IMG/VR virus record: IMGVR_UViG_3300047560_002167 | Location: 1 to 55,266 of that record | Length of the DNA stretch: 55,266 nucleotides | Direction: 5' to 3' (one strand) | Source of the DNA: a virus | Part shown: one piece after another, positions 10,201-21,400 of the stretch | How the letters are laid out: every line of letters begins with the position of its first letter | Numbering within the stretch: position 1 is the stretch's first letter | Program-made: the position numbers and the translations under genes | Notes under the pieces: model-generated | Told to the model about the DNA's origin: nothing | What the model saw: only the letters and a program-made list of their open reading frames with translations | Database searches by the model: none

Positions 10201-11166
10201 GCAAACGCCGCTACAACTGCAACTACTGCTGGCACTGTTACTACAGCGGTTCAACCTAACATTACGAGCACCGGTACACTAACTAGTTTGACTGTAAGTG
10301 GACTATTAACAGCTACTAGTACTGGGGTCAAGACTGCAAACATCTTAGATTCTACTGGCACTGTAGCGATTAATACTAGATATAATAGCAAAGCTGGCTC
10401 GATCGGTGTATACACTGATGTGACTGTGGGTACTAGCGGTACTGGCAATTTAACTGTTAACGGTAACACTAATTTAGGATCCAACGCTAACGTCTACATC
10501 TCTGGTGGTGATCCAGATTATGTGCTATCAACTGACGGTGCAGGTAACTTAAGTTGGGTAGCACAAACAGGCGGTGGAGGCGGTGGCGGCTCAAGTATTG
10601 CTAACGGAACAAGTAACGTTAAAATTGCAACAAGCGGTGGCGATATTACTATGACTGTTAACGGTACTGCAAACGTAGTAACCGTTGCTAGTACTGGAGT
10701 CACTATCACCGGAAATACAGATTTGGGCGCAAACTCAAACGTTTTGATTTCTGGTGGTACTAGTGGACAGGTATTAGCTACAAACGGCGATGGAACATTA
10801 TATTGGACTACAGCCGGATCGTCAGTCGTATATCAATTAGATGATTTGTCTAGCTATACTGATGGAGTACTAAACACTTTCATGTTGGCTTACAATCAGT
10901 CTATCGTTGAAATAACCGATCCGTTCGGTATTCTAGTGACTATTAATGGGGCAACACAGCCAGCATGGGTCTGGAATACTGACACAGTTTGGCAAAACTT
11001 TACGTTATCCTCACAAAAAGGATACACAATTATTACCCCGGGGTATCTAACATTTGCAGATCCTCCCCCTGCAGGTGCAGAAATTATGGTCAGAACGGTG
11101 ACCGGGACTACAAATCCAGTACCTAGACGATACCCATTCATGCCTGGCGATATTATGCTAGGATAA
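7201..11166 (+). CDS. Long repeat-rich tail-fibre-like protein (1321 aa)
   Basis: The start ATG at 7201 lies 25 bases after the previous stop in an A-rich leader with only a weak ribosome site. The protein is built of repeats: eight copies of A(A/V)QPNITS(V/T)G(T/S)L, many NANLGN..TANYF.GNG..L units, ANVSGTVANA.YA linkers, and three copies of a TDG(A/T)GNLSW.AQTGGGG cassette, two of them followed by FND.GSF.GSA..TFN. A single-copy region near residues 710-800 contains FRVEDPVIELGGGPNG and KDRGTLLHYYTTAPVDAFMGW, a block typical of marine phage fibre or structural proteins. The C-terminal ~110 residues (VTINGATQPAWVW, LTFADPPPAGAEIMVRT) form a distinct tip-like domain. Glycine-rich runs probably act as flexible hinges. 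It is a paralogue of the partial gene at 1-1185. The assignment to a fibre is by family resemblance. Confidence 0.75.
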   Translation: MAITLLQPFNFDSSKDYTFANVTATANIIASNANLGNAATANYFIGNGAYLTGLPASYANSNVAAYLPTFTGELKAGNANLGNAATANYFIGNGVYISNIAGANVSGTVANATYATSAGSTGSATTAGTVTTAAQPNITSVGSLTGLTVSNSTGIVDFTTTANVTLGAIANLHISGGTSGYVLQTDGTGNLSWTAQTGGGGGSGTPGGANTQLQFNDAGSFGGSAALTFNKTTNALSLSGNLTVTNANITSNISVGSGSGGNITGANIITANYFVGAGNALSNITAANITGTVANANYSAYAGVVTTAAQPNITSVGTLTNTTLGSSNSLTGGNLVSATYLTGTLTTAAQPNITSVGTLTNTTLGGANSLTGGNLVSANYITGTLTTAAQPNITSVGTLSSLTITANITSGNANLGNLATANYFTGNGALLTAVTGANITGTVANANYATYAGTVLTAAQPNITSVGTLSSLSVTGNLTSGNASLGNVASANIMNLGTGARPANVQTNSALFVVSNTAAASPPISIQNRFATGYSSIDVFNSSNVFMGAMGAANPSATSVPALGNAMYMYSESAGGVGLFANSANVSFSANGNANILVVTGTGANVSGTLNATGNIIGANANLGNIVIANYHSGNGSLLTGITGANVTGTVANATYATSAGSATTAGTLTTAAQPNITSVGTLSSLAVTANANVGNLYSSGQVNGVDAIFTGNLTVQGNTTYVNVDTFRVEDPVIELGGGPNGASLSTNDGKDRGTLLHYYTTAPVDAFMGWDNSNAEFGFGSNVSLSGDVVTWNTYGNVRASYFLGNGSQLTGTIANANYSVYSGIAYSVSGANVSGTVANATYADSAGSATSATSATTAGTVTTAAQPNITSVGTLTGFASNGTVNFANATNVTLGSTSTLHISGGTSGYVLQTDGAGNLSWTAQTGGGGGGSVGGANTEVQYNDSGSFAGSAAFTFNNASNTLTSANIVATANLTAANANLGNAVTANYFIGTFYGTANAATTATTAGTVTTAVQPNITSTGTLTSLTVSGLLTATSTGVKTANILDSTGTVAINTRYNSKAGSIGVYTDVTVGTSGTGNLTVNGNTNLGSNANVYISGGDPDYVLSTDGAGNLSWVAQTGGGGGGGSSIANGTSNVKIATSGGDITMTVNGTANVVTVASTGVTITGNTDLGANSNVLISGGTSGQVLATNGDGTLYWTTAGSSVVYQLDDLSSYTDGVLNTFMLAYNQSIVEITDPFGILVTINGATQPAWVWNTDTVWQNFTLSSQKGYTIITPGYLTFADPPPAGAEIMVRTVTGTTNPVPRRYPFMPGDIMLG
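7261..10815 (+). repeat. Fibre repeat and glycine-hinge cassettes
   Basis: Tandem and interspersed repeats within the fibre gene. The cassette encoding VL.TDG.GNLSW.AQTGGGG occurs near 7740, 9935 and 10510 (and twice near 600-900 in the upstream paralogue), with a strongly conserved DNA core cttaa(g)tgg-type codons and G-rich hinge. The AQPNITSVG element recurs near 7600, 8125, 8250, 8365, 8575, 9215, 9800 and 10245. Confidence 0.7.
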
Positions 11167-11177
11167 GAAAAATTAGA

Positions 11178-11185
11178 GATAAATA
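11178..11185 (+). promoter_or_regulatory. T4-type late-promoter-like octamer
   Basis: GATAAATA lies in the 45-nt gap before the gene at 11212 and differs from the T4 late consensus TATAAATA by one base. It sits about 27 bases upstream of the start codon, with GGAG at 11203-11206 as ribosome site. A single AT-rich octamer in AT-leaning DNA is weak evidence. Confidence 0.25.
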
Positions 11186-11211
11186 TATAATCGCAATCAA
11201 TTGGAGCAAAC

Positions 11212-14200
11212 ATGGCTAGAAAAACACTTTTAAGTACGTATTACACATTCAATCCTACTACTAGGACAATCGTTATTCCTCAAGCAGTCCCCAGAGAAAG
11301 ACTGGTTTTAATCACTAACGTGATGACGGATACCGTAGTATATAACTTTTCGGACAACAACTTAAAGGCAACCGCATATACGATTGCAACAGATGCGTTG
11401 GGCAATACGACTACAACAGTAACGTTGCAGTATAATACCGCTGCAATGAGCGCATCTGATGAATTGCAAATTCTAATTGATGAATATGACGAGAAATTTA
11501 GCCCAAGCGAAGTATATACTGATCCAGTAAACAAGATTAGAACTAGCCAACCACAAGCATTGATTGATACTGACTTTGAATATAGTACACAAGCTACTAA
11601 GTGGGAAAGTTTAGCGATGATTGATAATCGTCCGTTTGCTTACTATAACGTTAACAGCCCATTGTTGATTACTGATGTAACTGCGACTAACGCTTCACGT
11701 ACTATTACTGTAACAGCTACTTCTGGCGCACCAGCTGCCGGTACTGCGGTCTATATCTTAGATACTACATATGCAGGCGCCGATGGTCTATACATCGTTG
11801 ATACAAGTAACGGCTCAACATCATTTACATATACCGCAAGATTGCGTTATACAGGTACTACCGGTAGTATTTTTGTTTCTGGTATCACTTCAGGATATAC
11901 AGGATCTATCTATACAGGTGCAAGTATTGCAATGTCAGGTATTACTTATTCAAGTACTGCTGTCACAGTAACAACTACTTATCCACATGGATTGGCAGTA
12001 GGTAACGAAATTGCATTAACTGGTACATCAGCATCAACGAATGCTCCAAACGGTTCATGGACTGTTGCTACTGTCACTAGTCCAACTTCATTCGTATTCT
12101 ATGCAACTAATGCTCCGACTGGTTCTATTACTGGTGGTACTTTATATTGCAGACCAACTGGTGGGTTTAACCACAGAGCATTTGATGGTGGTGTACAGTT
12201 TAGTACAAACGCACAAAGTCACAATCAACAAATGATTCGTCAAACTCGTAGATACTTCCGTTATCAATCAGGTAAGGGTATTCAAGTATCTACTGGTACA
12301 TTATTGAAACCAAGCATTAACGTTGATAGTATTACAAGTTCAGGTACTACTGTTACTGTTGTAACTAAGTTACCGCATAACTTAAACCCGGGTGTAGGTA
12401 TTACAATTGCTCGTTGCAACGAGACTGCGTATAATGGAGCATTTACGGTTGCAACAGTCATTGACCCATATAAATTTACATACACCTCATTAAGCGCTCC
12501 TAGCGCCGCAACTGCTAGTGGAAATTATGTTCTATCAGTGACTACTTGGAACGGTGCAACAACTCGTGTAGGTGTTTTTGATAATCAAAACGGTATCTTC
12601 TTTGAATTTGATGGTCAAACATTGTATGCAGTTAGACGTAGTTCAACATATCAATTGAGCGGCTCTGCTAGTGTAACTGCAAACTCAAGTACAGTTACCG
12701 GTATCACATTGAACGGTGTGACTACTAACTTCAGCAAACAATTACAACCTGGTGATTTTATTGTCATTAAGGGTATGAGTTATCGTGTTGATACTATTGC
12801 AAGTGACACAAGTATGACAATCGTTCCACCGTATCGTGGAACTACTGTAGGAAACGTCACTATCAGCAAGACGGTTGATTTAAGAATTCCACAAAGTCAA
12901 TGGAATATTGACCGTGCTGACGGCACAGGACCATCAGGTTATAATTTAGACTTGAGTAGAATGCAAATGTTCTACATGGACTATTCATGGTATGGTGCTG
13001 GCTTTATTCGCTGGGGATTCAGAGGCGCAACTGGTGATTGTATTTATTGCCATAAGTTAATTAACAACAACATCAATTATGATGCATACATGCGTTCTGG
13101 TAACTTACCTGCACGTTATGAGACTAACACATTTGCAAAAATGGCGATATTAACGTCAACATGTTCAAGTTCTGATACATCAATTAACGTAACGGATCAT
13201 GCTACATGGCCCACCGCTGGTACTATTTGGGTGCATAACGGTTCTCAAAGTGAGTTCATTAACTACACCGGCAAGAGCCAAGTTGCAAGTTTGACTGGTA
13301 CTACTACATTAGGTAGTTTTAATATTAGTATGACAAATACTAGTGGTGTAGTTGTAGGACAATATGTAACTGGTACTGGCATTCCATACGGAACAACAGT
13401 TCAATCTATTGTTTCAAATACAAGCGTTACATTAAGTGTTCTACCAACATTTGCTGTTACTAGTGGAACATTCTTATTTGGACCAACGTTGACAGGTTTA
13501 ACAAGAGGTCAAGGTGGCGGATCATTGACATTTACTACTACAACAGGTAGCCCTGTAATCACTGGTGCAAGTACTAGTGGTATTCAAGTTGGACAATATG
13601 TAATTGGAACTGGTATTCCACCTAACGCATATGTAACATCTATTGTTACTAACACTAGTGTTTCATTAAGTGAAGCTGCAACTGCATCGGGTTCTGTTAG
13701 TTTAATTTTCCCACCAATGGGTCAAACTGCACAAACATTCACATATAGTGCTACTGCACCAACCGCAGTTGAATTACATGCACCTGAATTCGCTCCAACT
13801 ATCAGTCACTGGGGTACATCAGTTATTATGGATGGTAGATTTGACGATGATAAATCATTCGTTTTTACACGCGGTATGACAACTACAGTATCAGTGACAA
13901 ACGGTAACAACAACGCCATTATGAGTTTCCGTATCGCACCTACAGTAAGTAACGGTGTTACTTCAAGTATCTTGGGTACTCGTGAAATTATCAACCGTAT
14001 GCAGATGGTTTTGCGTAACATGGACTTGTTCAGTAACGGTCAATTTTTGATTACATTGGTATTGAACGGGGTCGTTTCAAGTGCTACACCAAACTGGGCT
14101 TCACAAGGCGGCTCAAGTCTAGCTCAATATATTACACATTCAGCAGGTACTACGTTATCCGGTGGTGAAGTTGTATATGGATTCTTCTTGAACACTGCAG

Positions 14201-14403
14201 GTGGTACAAACTATACAACTACATCAGTTGAATTGAACTTATTACGTGATATGGGTACAAGTATTTTAGGCGGTGGCGCGGCAGCAGGTAACACTGCTAT
14301 CTATCCAGATGGACCAGACGTTATTACTGTTATGGCACAGAACATTGGTTCAGGTGCAGCAAACATATTCGGTCGTGTATCATGGACTGAAGCACAAGCA
14401 TAA
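11212..14403 (+). CDS. Large conserved virion structural protein (1063 aa)
   Basis: GGAG sits 5 bases before the ATG. The N-terminus (MARKTLLSTYYTFNP..RTIVIP) and the block RTSQPQALIDTDFEYS..TKWE (~110-130), then RRYFRYQSGKG (~347), IPQSQWNIDRADGTG (~559), YSWYGAGFIRWGFRG (~591) and AYMRSGNLPARYE (~625), match what I recall of a large structural protein shared by T4-like marine phages. Between them are Ig-like or 'HGL'-type beta repeats (TVTTTYPHGLAVGNEI ~265; TVVTKLPHNLNPGVGI ~385) and two related 'GQYV.GTGIP..' repeats (~720 and ~803). No enzymatic motif is evident. It is most likely a tail, baseplate or fibre-base component, judged by its position among fibre genes; the exact T4 equivalent is not clear. 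Confidence 0.7.
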   Translation: MARKTLLSTYYTFNPTTRTIVIPQAVPRERLVLITNVMTDTVVYNFSDNNLKATAYTIATDALGNTTTTVTLQYNTAAMSASDELQILIDEYDEKFSPSEVYTDPVNKIRTSQPQALIDTDFEYSTQATKWESLAMIDNRPFAYYNVNSPLLITDVTATNASRTITVTATSGAPAAGTAVYILDTTYAGADGLYIVDTSNGSTSFTYTARLRYTGTTGSIFVSGITSGYTGSIYTGASIAMSGITYSSTAVTVTTTYPHGLAVGNEIALTGTSASTNAPNGSWTVATVTSPTSFVFYATNAPTGSITGGTLYCRPTGGFNHRAFDGGVQFSTNAQSHNQQMIRQTRRYFRYQSGKGIQVSTGTLLKPSINVDSITSSGTTVTVVTKLPHNLNPGVGITIARCNETAYNGAFTVATVIDPYKFTYTSLSAPSAATASGNYVLSVTTWNGATTRVGVFDNQNGIFFEFDGQTLYAVRRSSTYQLSGSASVTANSSTVTGITLNGVTTNFSKQLQPGDFIVIKGMSYRVDTIASDTSMTIVPPYRGTTVGNVTISKTVDLRIPQSQWNIDRADGTGPSGYNLDLSRMQMFYMDYSWYGAGFIRWGFRGATGDCIYCHKLINNNINYDAYMRSGNLPARYETNTFAKMAILTSTCSSSDTSINVTDHATWPTAGTIWVHNGSQSEFINYTGKSQVASLTGTTTLGSFNISMTNTSGVVVGQYVTGTGIPYGTTVQSIVSNTSVTLSVLPTFAVTSGTFLFGPTLTGLTRGQGGGSLTFTTTTGSPVITGASTSGIQVGQYVIGTGIPPNAYVTSIVTNTSVSLSEAATASGSVSLIFPPMGQTAQTFTYSATAPTAVELHAPEFAPTISHWGTSVIMDGRFDDDKSFVFTRGMTTTVSVTNGNNNAIMSFRIAPTVSNGVTSSILGTREIINRMQMVLRNMDLFSNGQFLITLVLNGVVSSATPNWASQGGSSLAQYITHSAGTTLSGGEVVYGFFLNTAGGTNYTTTSVELNLLRDMGTSILGGGAAAGNTAIYPDGPDVITVMAQNIGSGAANIFGRVSWTEAQA

Positions 14404-14412
14404 GGATTTACA

Positions 14413-14937
14413 ATGTTAACTAATAGCGAATTACAAGTATTACCGGCAATCTCTGACAACGCTACATTTTATGTAGAGTTACAAACGTCAACTGTCGGTT
14501 CTACTGGTTCGCTATACGCAAGTCCTAATCTAACGTTTGTTCCAGCAACAAATACGTTAGGGCTTAACGGAACTGTAAACATCAATGGTTTATCACTAAC
14601 TAATAATACCGCTGAGAAAAGAGTTGCTCCATCAATTATCAACGGTGCTGTCACTTTAAACTTAGCAGATGCTACATTGTTTGATGTATATTTGAACGCA
14701 AGCATTACTCAATTTATTATCTTAAACGTTCAACCCGTAGGTAGAATTAGCTCGTTTGTGTTAGTAGTTACGGCTGACGGTACAACCCGTCCTGTGATTT
14801 GGCCCACTAACTTTAAATGGCCCTCAGGTACAGCACCTACCATCACAACTACTGCCGGTAAAAAAGATGTGTTTTTATTTTTTACAGTTGACGCTGGCTC
14901 AACTTGGCAGTGCTTTATTACTGGACAGAATTTATAA
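14413..14937 (+). CDS. Fibre-tip-like structural protein (174 aa)
   Basis: AAGGA lies 6 bases before the ATG. The N-terminal third carries a small fibre-like segment (LTFVPATNTLGLNGTVNING). The C-terminal half (ISSFVLVVTADGT..PVIWPTNFKWPSGTAPTIT.TAGKKDVFLFFTVDAGSTWQCFITGQN, read in parts) is a well-known phage fibre or head-decoration C-terminal module, recognised by the 'W P..KWP.GTAPT...GK.D...F...D.G..W' pattern. It probably forms a small trimeric tip or accessory fibre. Its stop overlaps the next start by one base (TAATG). Confidence 0.65.
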   Translation: MLTNSELQVLPAISDNATFYVELQTSTVGSTGSLYASPNLTFVPATNTLGLNGTVNINGLSLTNNTAEKRVAPSIINGAVTLNLADATLFDVYLNASITQFIILNVQPVGRISSFVLVVTADGTTRPVIWPTNFKWPSGTAPTITTTAGKKDVFLFFTVDAGSTWQCFITGQNL

Positions 14938-15473
14938 TGGCTAACTATGCACATATTGAAAACAATGAAATTACAGGTGTTTATGATTTAATTCCAGATA
15001 ACTGGAGAAACATAAGCAACTTTTCTGCATTGGATGATATGGCATTCATCCAATCATTGGGCTGGAGAGCAATAGTAAAACAGTTTCCACTCATTGACGA
15101 AAACACCCAAAAATTGGGTAATCCTATATATAGAATTGAAAACGATTCCGTTATAGAAACATACGAGGTAATCACGTTACCTACATATTCTCAACCAGAA
15201 CAAGTTGAGCCAACCGAAGAACAGCTTATTCAGTATAAGATAAATATACATATAAACGCTATGGCTCAATTAAGAATGAAACGAGATACACTTTTACTTG
15301 CCACTGATTATACTCAGTTGGCAGATGTCATGACCCTTAATGGAGAAGAATTGACAGCAGCTTTCAACACATATAGACAAGAGTTAAGAGATTTAACTAA
15401 CCTATATGAAAACGATCCAGAATTCTTGGATGAAAGAACTGTTGTTTATCCTGTTATACCTGGGAGCAATTAA
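14937..15473 (+). CDS. Tail (fibre) assembly chaperone-like protein (178 aa)
   Basis: The start is set at ATG 14937 (MANYAHIENNEITGVYDLIP), which overlaps the upstream TAA; an in-frame start at 14904 would lie inside the previous gene and adds residues with no counterpart. The first ~75 residues resemble small phage proteins of the 'ienn.V.gvyd.iP..W' type. Residues ~115-178 (MAQLRMKRDTLLLATDYTQLADVM, FNTYRQELRDLT, VVYPVIP) fit the phage tail assembly chaperone pattern 'RD.LL..TD..QL.D...YRQ.LRDL...WP' (Phage_tail_APC-like). These proteins help fold or attach fibres; placed immediately before the giant RCC1 genes, it may serve them. The stop is followed directly by the next ATG. Confidence 0.6.
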   Translation: MANYAHIENNEITGVYDLIPDNWRNISNFSALDDMAFIQSLGWRAIVKQFPLIDENTQKLGNPIYRIENDSVIETYEVITLPTYSQPEQVEPTEEQLIQYKINIHINAMAQLRMKRDTLLLATDYTQLADVMTLNGEELTAAFNTYRQELRDLTNLYENDPEFLDERTVVYPVIPGSN

Positions 15474-18400
15474 ATGAGCTCCTTAGCATTAAGATTACTT
15501 GCGGCGCAACAGTTTGCGCAGGGTCCTAATACTACCCTCTATATGTGGGGCAATAACTCCTATGGTCAATTGGGGGTATCCAGTGTTAACAGTTATTATA
15601 GCTGGAGTCAATTAAGCAGTGGTGCCTCTCATTCTGTTGCTATTCGTAGTGACGGTTCGTTATTTGCTTGGGGAAACAACACTTCAGGTCAGTTAGGTGA
15701 TGCTACTACTATTAGCAGAAATAGCCCAGTTCAAATTGGTGTTTCAAGTTGGAGTCAAGTAGCTGCCGGCGCATTTCATACTATAGGTATTAAAGTTGAT
15801 GGTACGCTATGGGGTTGGGGCAACAACACATACAATCAATTAAACAACTACTTATTGCCTAATAGCTCATATCCTATATTAATCAGTAGTGATAGTTGGT
15901 CACAAATAAGTGCAGGTGGAATTCACAATTCTGCAATTAAATTAGACGGTAGTCTATGGACTTGGGGTGGTAACACATCGGGTCAGTTGGGTGTAAATAA
16001 TGCATTTACTAAATTTAGTTTAGGCACAGGTCATTATGCTGCTATAAGAGCAGACGGCACATTATGGACCGGCGGCACTAATGCTTCAGGTCAGCTTGGT
16101 GATGGTACTACGGTCGCTAAACTTATCACTGATATTCCTTCTGTACAAATTCCCGGGAGCTGGACTAATGTTATGGCTTCATCGGATCTTACTTTCGCTC
16201 TCCGAGGAGATGGAACGTTGTGGTCATGGGGGGCAAACGGCTTCGGCCAACTAGGCTTAGGGGACACAATTAGTAGAAGTGCTCCGATACAAATTTCAGG
16301 ACAATCTAATATTGTCGAAATAGGAACTGCAATACACGATACTGCGGGCATGACGACATTTTGGAGAGACTCGGCATACAGAGTGTTCGGTGCAGGTTAT
16401 AACACATTAGGTTCCTTAGGAGACGGTACTTTAAGTTCTCGTAGTAGTCCAGTACAAGTAGCATTCCCACCAACACAAGCCGGATTAGGTGCAGGAATAG
16501 GAGTCGGTTCTTCTATCCTTACTAACGGTACTTTGTGGGTATGGGGAACTAATAACTATGGTCAATTAGGAAATAACACAACCGTCAATCAGAGTTCTCC
16601 TATCCAATTGGGAACAGATAAATGGCTTGCTATAGCAGGCAATGACGGTGGATTATACGGGATTAAAGATAACTATACATTATGGTCTTGGGGTAATAAC
16701 ATATATGGACAGTTAGGTGATGGTACTACTATTAGTAGAAGTAGCCCAGTGCAAATTGCAGGTAGCTGGAGTCAAATCATCGGTGGGTACGGATCAACGT
16801 ATGCACTTGATATGAACAACACACTATGGTCATGGGGCCGTAACGATTTAGGCCAATTAGGACAAAACACCACAATTAACAGAAGCAGCCCTATACAAGT
16901 TAGTACAAACCAGTGGAAACAACTTGAATCTGAAACGTATCACGTAATCGGATTGCGAAGTGATAATGCTATATTTACATGGGGTCAAAATCACGTAGGT
17001 CAATTGGGATTAAGTGATACTGTTAATCGCAGTTCACCTACACAAGTTGGCACTAGTTCGTGGAGTCAAATCGCATCTAATGGCACTGGTACATTTGCAA
17101 TTACCGTAGATAATAAATTATTTACATGGGGTGATGGAAGTCAAGGTGACTTAGGTAGCACTGCAACAGTGTCAAGAAGCAGCCCAGTGCAAGTTGGTAC
17201 AAGTAGCTGGACTCAAATAGCTGCGGGTGGCAGAACAGTGATTGCGACTAGATTAGATTACACCTTATGGGCTTGGGGATTTAATTTAAACGGCGAAGTA
17301 GGTGACAACACCGTTATCTTTAGAAGCAGCCCGGTTCAAATCAGTACTAGTAGTTGGATAACTATTCAATCATCAGGCGGCACAAGTTTTGCTGCACGAT
17401 TGGATGGCACATTATGGGCTTGGGGTGGTAACACCACAGGGCAGATAGGTGATACTTCTACTCTCAATAGAAGCAGCCCGGTTCAAGTTTCTATCGGTTC
17501 AGTATTCAAGGGCATGAAGTATTTAGGTGGAGGTTCTCGTGCTTCCGGTGCATTAGACTTTGGTAATAAATTATGGACTTGGGGTATCGGAACAAGCGGT
17601 TCAAGAGGTGATGGTACAACATCTAACAGGGCTATCGCAGTATTGACCATGCAAGATAAACTTTGGAATACTGTAAATTTTGGATGGAACTCAGGAAGAG
17701 GGATTGACTCTAACTATAAACTATGGTCATGGGGACTCAACACTCAAGGTCAGGTGGGCGATGGAACCACAATTGACAGAAGTAGTCCGGTGCAAATTGG
17801 TACAATGAGTTGGTCTACCGTAGCAGCGTCTAGCTCACTGCCCAGTGTCGTGGGTGCAACAGTAGATAATACCTTATGGGGTTGGGGTACCAACCAGTAC
17901 AACGTACTTGGTCTCGGCGAAGCTACTACTATCGCTAGAAGTAGCCCTGTGCAAATTGGCAATCTTGGGCCAGTTGACTTTTTGAAAACTACTACCTCTG
18001 AATTAAGTGTAGCACAAACAAATGGTATATTCTATGCATTAGGTGGACTTAAGGCATCAACTGCATTAGGAATTAGTACCCCTACTATTCTTCCTAACTT
18101 CAATTTACCATATCAACGATTATCAAAAGTTAACAATAGTAGTTATTCATTTGTAAGTGCAGGTAAGGCTCATACTACTGCAATCACAGTAGATAACAAA
18201 CTGTTTACTTGGGGTGACAACTCACAGGGTAAGTTGGGAGATTCTACATTCGTAACACGTAGTTCGCCCGTACAAATTGCAGGTGATTGGAATAAAGTTT
18301 CTGCTGGCGGCAGTCATACACTTGCGATAGATAGTCAATATACATTATACAGTTTTGGTAGTAACTATTCAGGGCAATTGGGAACTAATACAGGCAATTC

Positions 18401-21400
18401 TACACCTACATGGGTTAAACTACATGATGGTGCTAATCATACACTAGCTATCAAGAGTGATAGCACACTGTGGGTATGGGGTAAAAATGATGCAGGTCAA
18501 TTAGGTGACGGTACAGTTATCAACAGAAGTAGCCCGGTGCAAATTGATGGTAGCTGGAATAGTGTCAGTGCAGGACAACGTCATACATTAGCTATTAAAA
18601 CTGATGGTTCATTGTTTGCATGGGGATTCAACGTAACAGGTCAACTAGGTTTGAACTACAACGCACCGAGACTCAAATGGAAATCACTAGCTGCCGGCAC
18701 TTTCGCTGTTGCAATTGCACCTGATGATACATTGTGGACTTGGGGTCTAGGTACTGCTGGACAATTAGCAGATAGTACCATCATAAGTAGAAGTTATCCT
18801 ATACAGATAGGCATTGAAAATACATGGGATCAAATATCAATAGGTTATACTCATGCTATTGCAAAGAAAAAAGACGGTACAGTTTGGACTTGGGGAAGTA
18901 ACGCACACGGGGAATTAGGTGACAACACAATCGCTCCTAAATCTAGTCCTGTGCAGGTACCAGGTTTATCTAATGTACTCAGTGTTGCTGCGGGTGGATC
19001 ACATACTGCTGTTATTACAAGTGACAATAGATTGTTTATGTGGGGTAACAACATAAACGGTGCACTTGGTGATAACTCAACTAGCTACAGAAGTAGCCCA
19101 GTGCAGTTAGGTACTACTGGTATAGCATCGGTTTACTTGCAATTATATACAACTCATTTCTTAACCACTGACAACCGATTATTTGCTATGGGAAATAATA
19201 CTAGTGGTCAGTTAGGAGACAGTACAACATCAAGCAGAAGTAGTCCTGTTCAAGTCGGTGGTAGCTGGAATAATATCGCTTCTGTCTATAATTCTATCTA
19301 TGGTATTAAAACTGATAGTACACTATGGTCGTGGGGTGATAACACGAGCGGTAGACTAGCTCACGGCAATACTAACAACCTTCAAAGCAGCCCTGTACAA
19401 ATCGGTACAAGTAGTTGGAGTCAAGTATCTGCATTTGGAACTACAATGCTTGCTAAACGAATTGACAATACATTGTGGGTTGCAGGTAGTAATATAGGTG
19501 ATGGCACAACGTTCGGTAGAAGCACACCTGTACAACTAACGGGATATAGTGCAGGTAATCTAAGCATAGTACAACCTTCTCAAGTGGTTGATATTTCAGG
19601 CTTTGCTGACCAAAACAATAACATATACGTATGGGGAAACAATAACACAAGCGGTGTGCATGGTGATGGCACTACAATCGCAAAATATATACCTACTCCA
19701 GTATTACAATTTGCAAACGTAAGTAGTCCAACACAAGTAACTACCGGTAGCTGGAGTCAAGTAGCAGCCGGTGCATATCATTCATTGGCTATAAAGAGTG
19801 ATGGTGGCTTATATGGATGGGGTCTCAACGATAGAGGTCAAATTGGCGCAGGTATAGTAAGTGTTATCAATTGGACTAAGATTGTAGGAGACTTAACACA
19901 GACTTATGGTATCAGAAGTGATGGTACATTATGGGGATGGGGTAATAATGCTGCAGGTCAATTGGGACAAACAAACGTCACTAACAGAAGCTCGCCGGTA
20001 CAGATTGGTTTAGGTACGTTCAGTGATGTTGCTTCGGGCGATGCTCACGTTCTTGCAGTTACAACAGATGGTAAGTTATTAGGTTGGGGTAAGAATGACT
20101 ATGGTCAAGCCGGCGCATTAAGCTGGGCGCAAATATCTGCAAGTCAAGACCCCGCACCATTCATGTTTGCTATACGTAGTGACGGTGCATTATTTTCTTG
20201 GGGAAGAAATAACTTTGGTCAATTAGGAGATAGTACTACTACAGATAGAAGTAGTCCTGTTGTACTTGATACTAACAGTTGGTCACAAGTTAGTGCAGGT
20301 GTAAACCACGTATTGGCAAAACGTAATGATGGATTATTGTTTGCATGGGGTTTGAATAATGCAGGTCAACTTGGTGATTTCAGTACAGTAGCTCGTAGTA
20401 GCCCAATTCAAATAGGTAATGCGTATCCATCACTGTCATTTAACGGATCTAACGAATATTATACAGTAGCACCTAACACTACATTGGCGTTTGGTGCAGT
20501 TGATTGGACTATTGAAATGTGGGTGTTCTTGAAAGGGTATGCTGCAACATCTACTACTCTATATGATACTAGACCCGCAGGCACTGGTTCAACTGCAACT
20601 TATCAACTTATCAACATTTCATCAACTGGTTTCATAGGTTATAGTAGTGGTGCAGTTGTTTCTGACGGAATCGCAATTGTTCCATTAAACCAGTGGAATC
20701 ATATTGCAGTGTCTAGACAGGGCTCTAGTACTAGATTGTTCTTAAACGGTGTACAAGTTGGTACTACTATAACTGATTCAGTATCTTACATTGTAGGAGC
20801 TAGTAGACCTATTATTGGTAGTGATGGTAACGTACCGAACAGTGCAGGATACAACTTCAACGGATTGATGAGTAATATTAGAATAGTTAAAGGTGTTGCA
20901 GTATACACCGGTAACTTTACCGTACCTACATCACCATTGGAAGCAACACAATCAGCAGGTACTAATATATCTGCTATTACTGCAGGTCAAACTAGTTTGT
21001 TGACTGGTCAGGGATTGTTTGATAGATCAGGAAATAATTTAACTATCTCTCCGTTTGGAACTGCAACAGCCGCACCAGTGACTCCGTTTGCAAGTGTTGA
21101 CAAATTAGTAGGAAGAAATGTACTTCAATTGTCTGCGGGAGATTCTACTTCAATGGCAATTGGTAGTGACAATACACTCTGGGTGTGGGGGTTAAATGCG
21201 AGTGGGCAGTTAGGACAAAACAATACCGTAAATAGAAGTAGTCCGGTACAAGTTACCGGTAGTTGGTCATCTGTGACTGCATACAGCAGCCATGCAGCAG
21301 CAATTACTACGGATAATAGATTGTTTACGTGGGGCTTAAACACTAGTGGTCAGCTGGGTGTTAACGATGTAGTGACACGTAGTAGCCCTGTACAAGTTGA

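Noticed and set aside
1-11166. Diversity-generating retroelement acting on fibre genes
   Set aside because: No reverse transcriptase, template repeat or adenine-biased variable region was seen; the repeats are ordinary fibre modules.
14904-14936. Start at 14904 for the chaperone-like gene
   Set aside because: It adds 11 residues that overlap the previous gene's coding end; ATG 14937 forms a TAATG overlap and gives a natural N-terminus.
15239-15246. GATAAATA as a promoter for the giant RCC1 gene
   Set aside because: It is inside the chaperone-like coding sequence, more than 220 bases from the start, and expected by chance in AT-leaning DNA.
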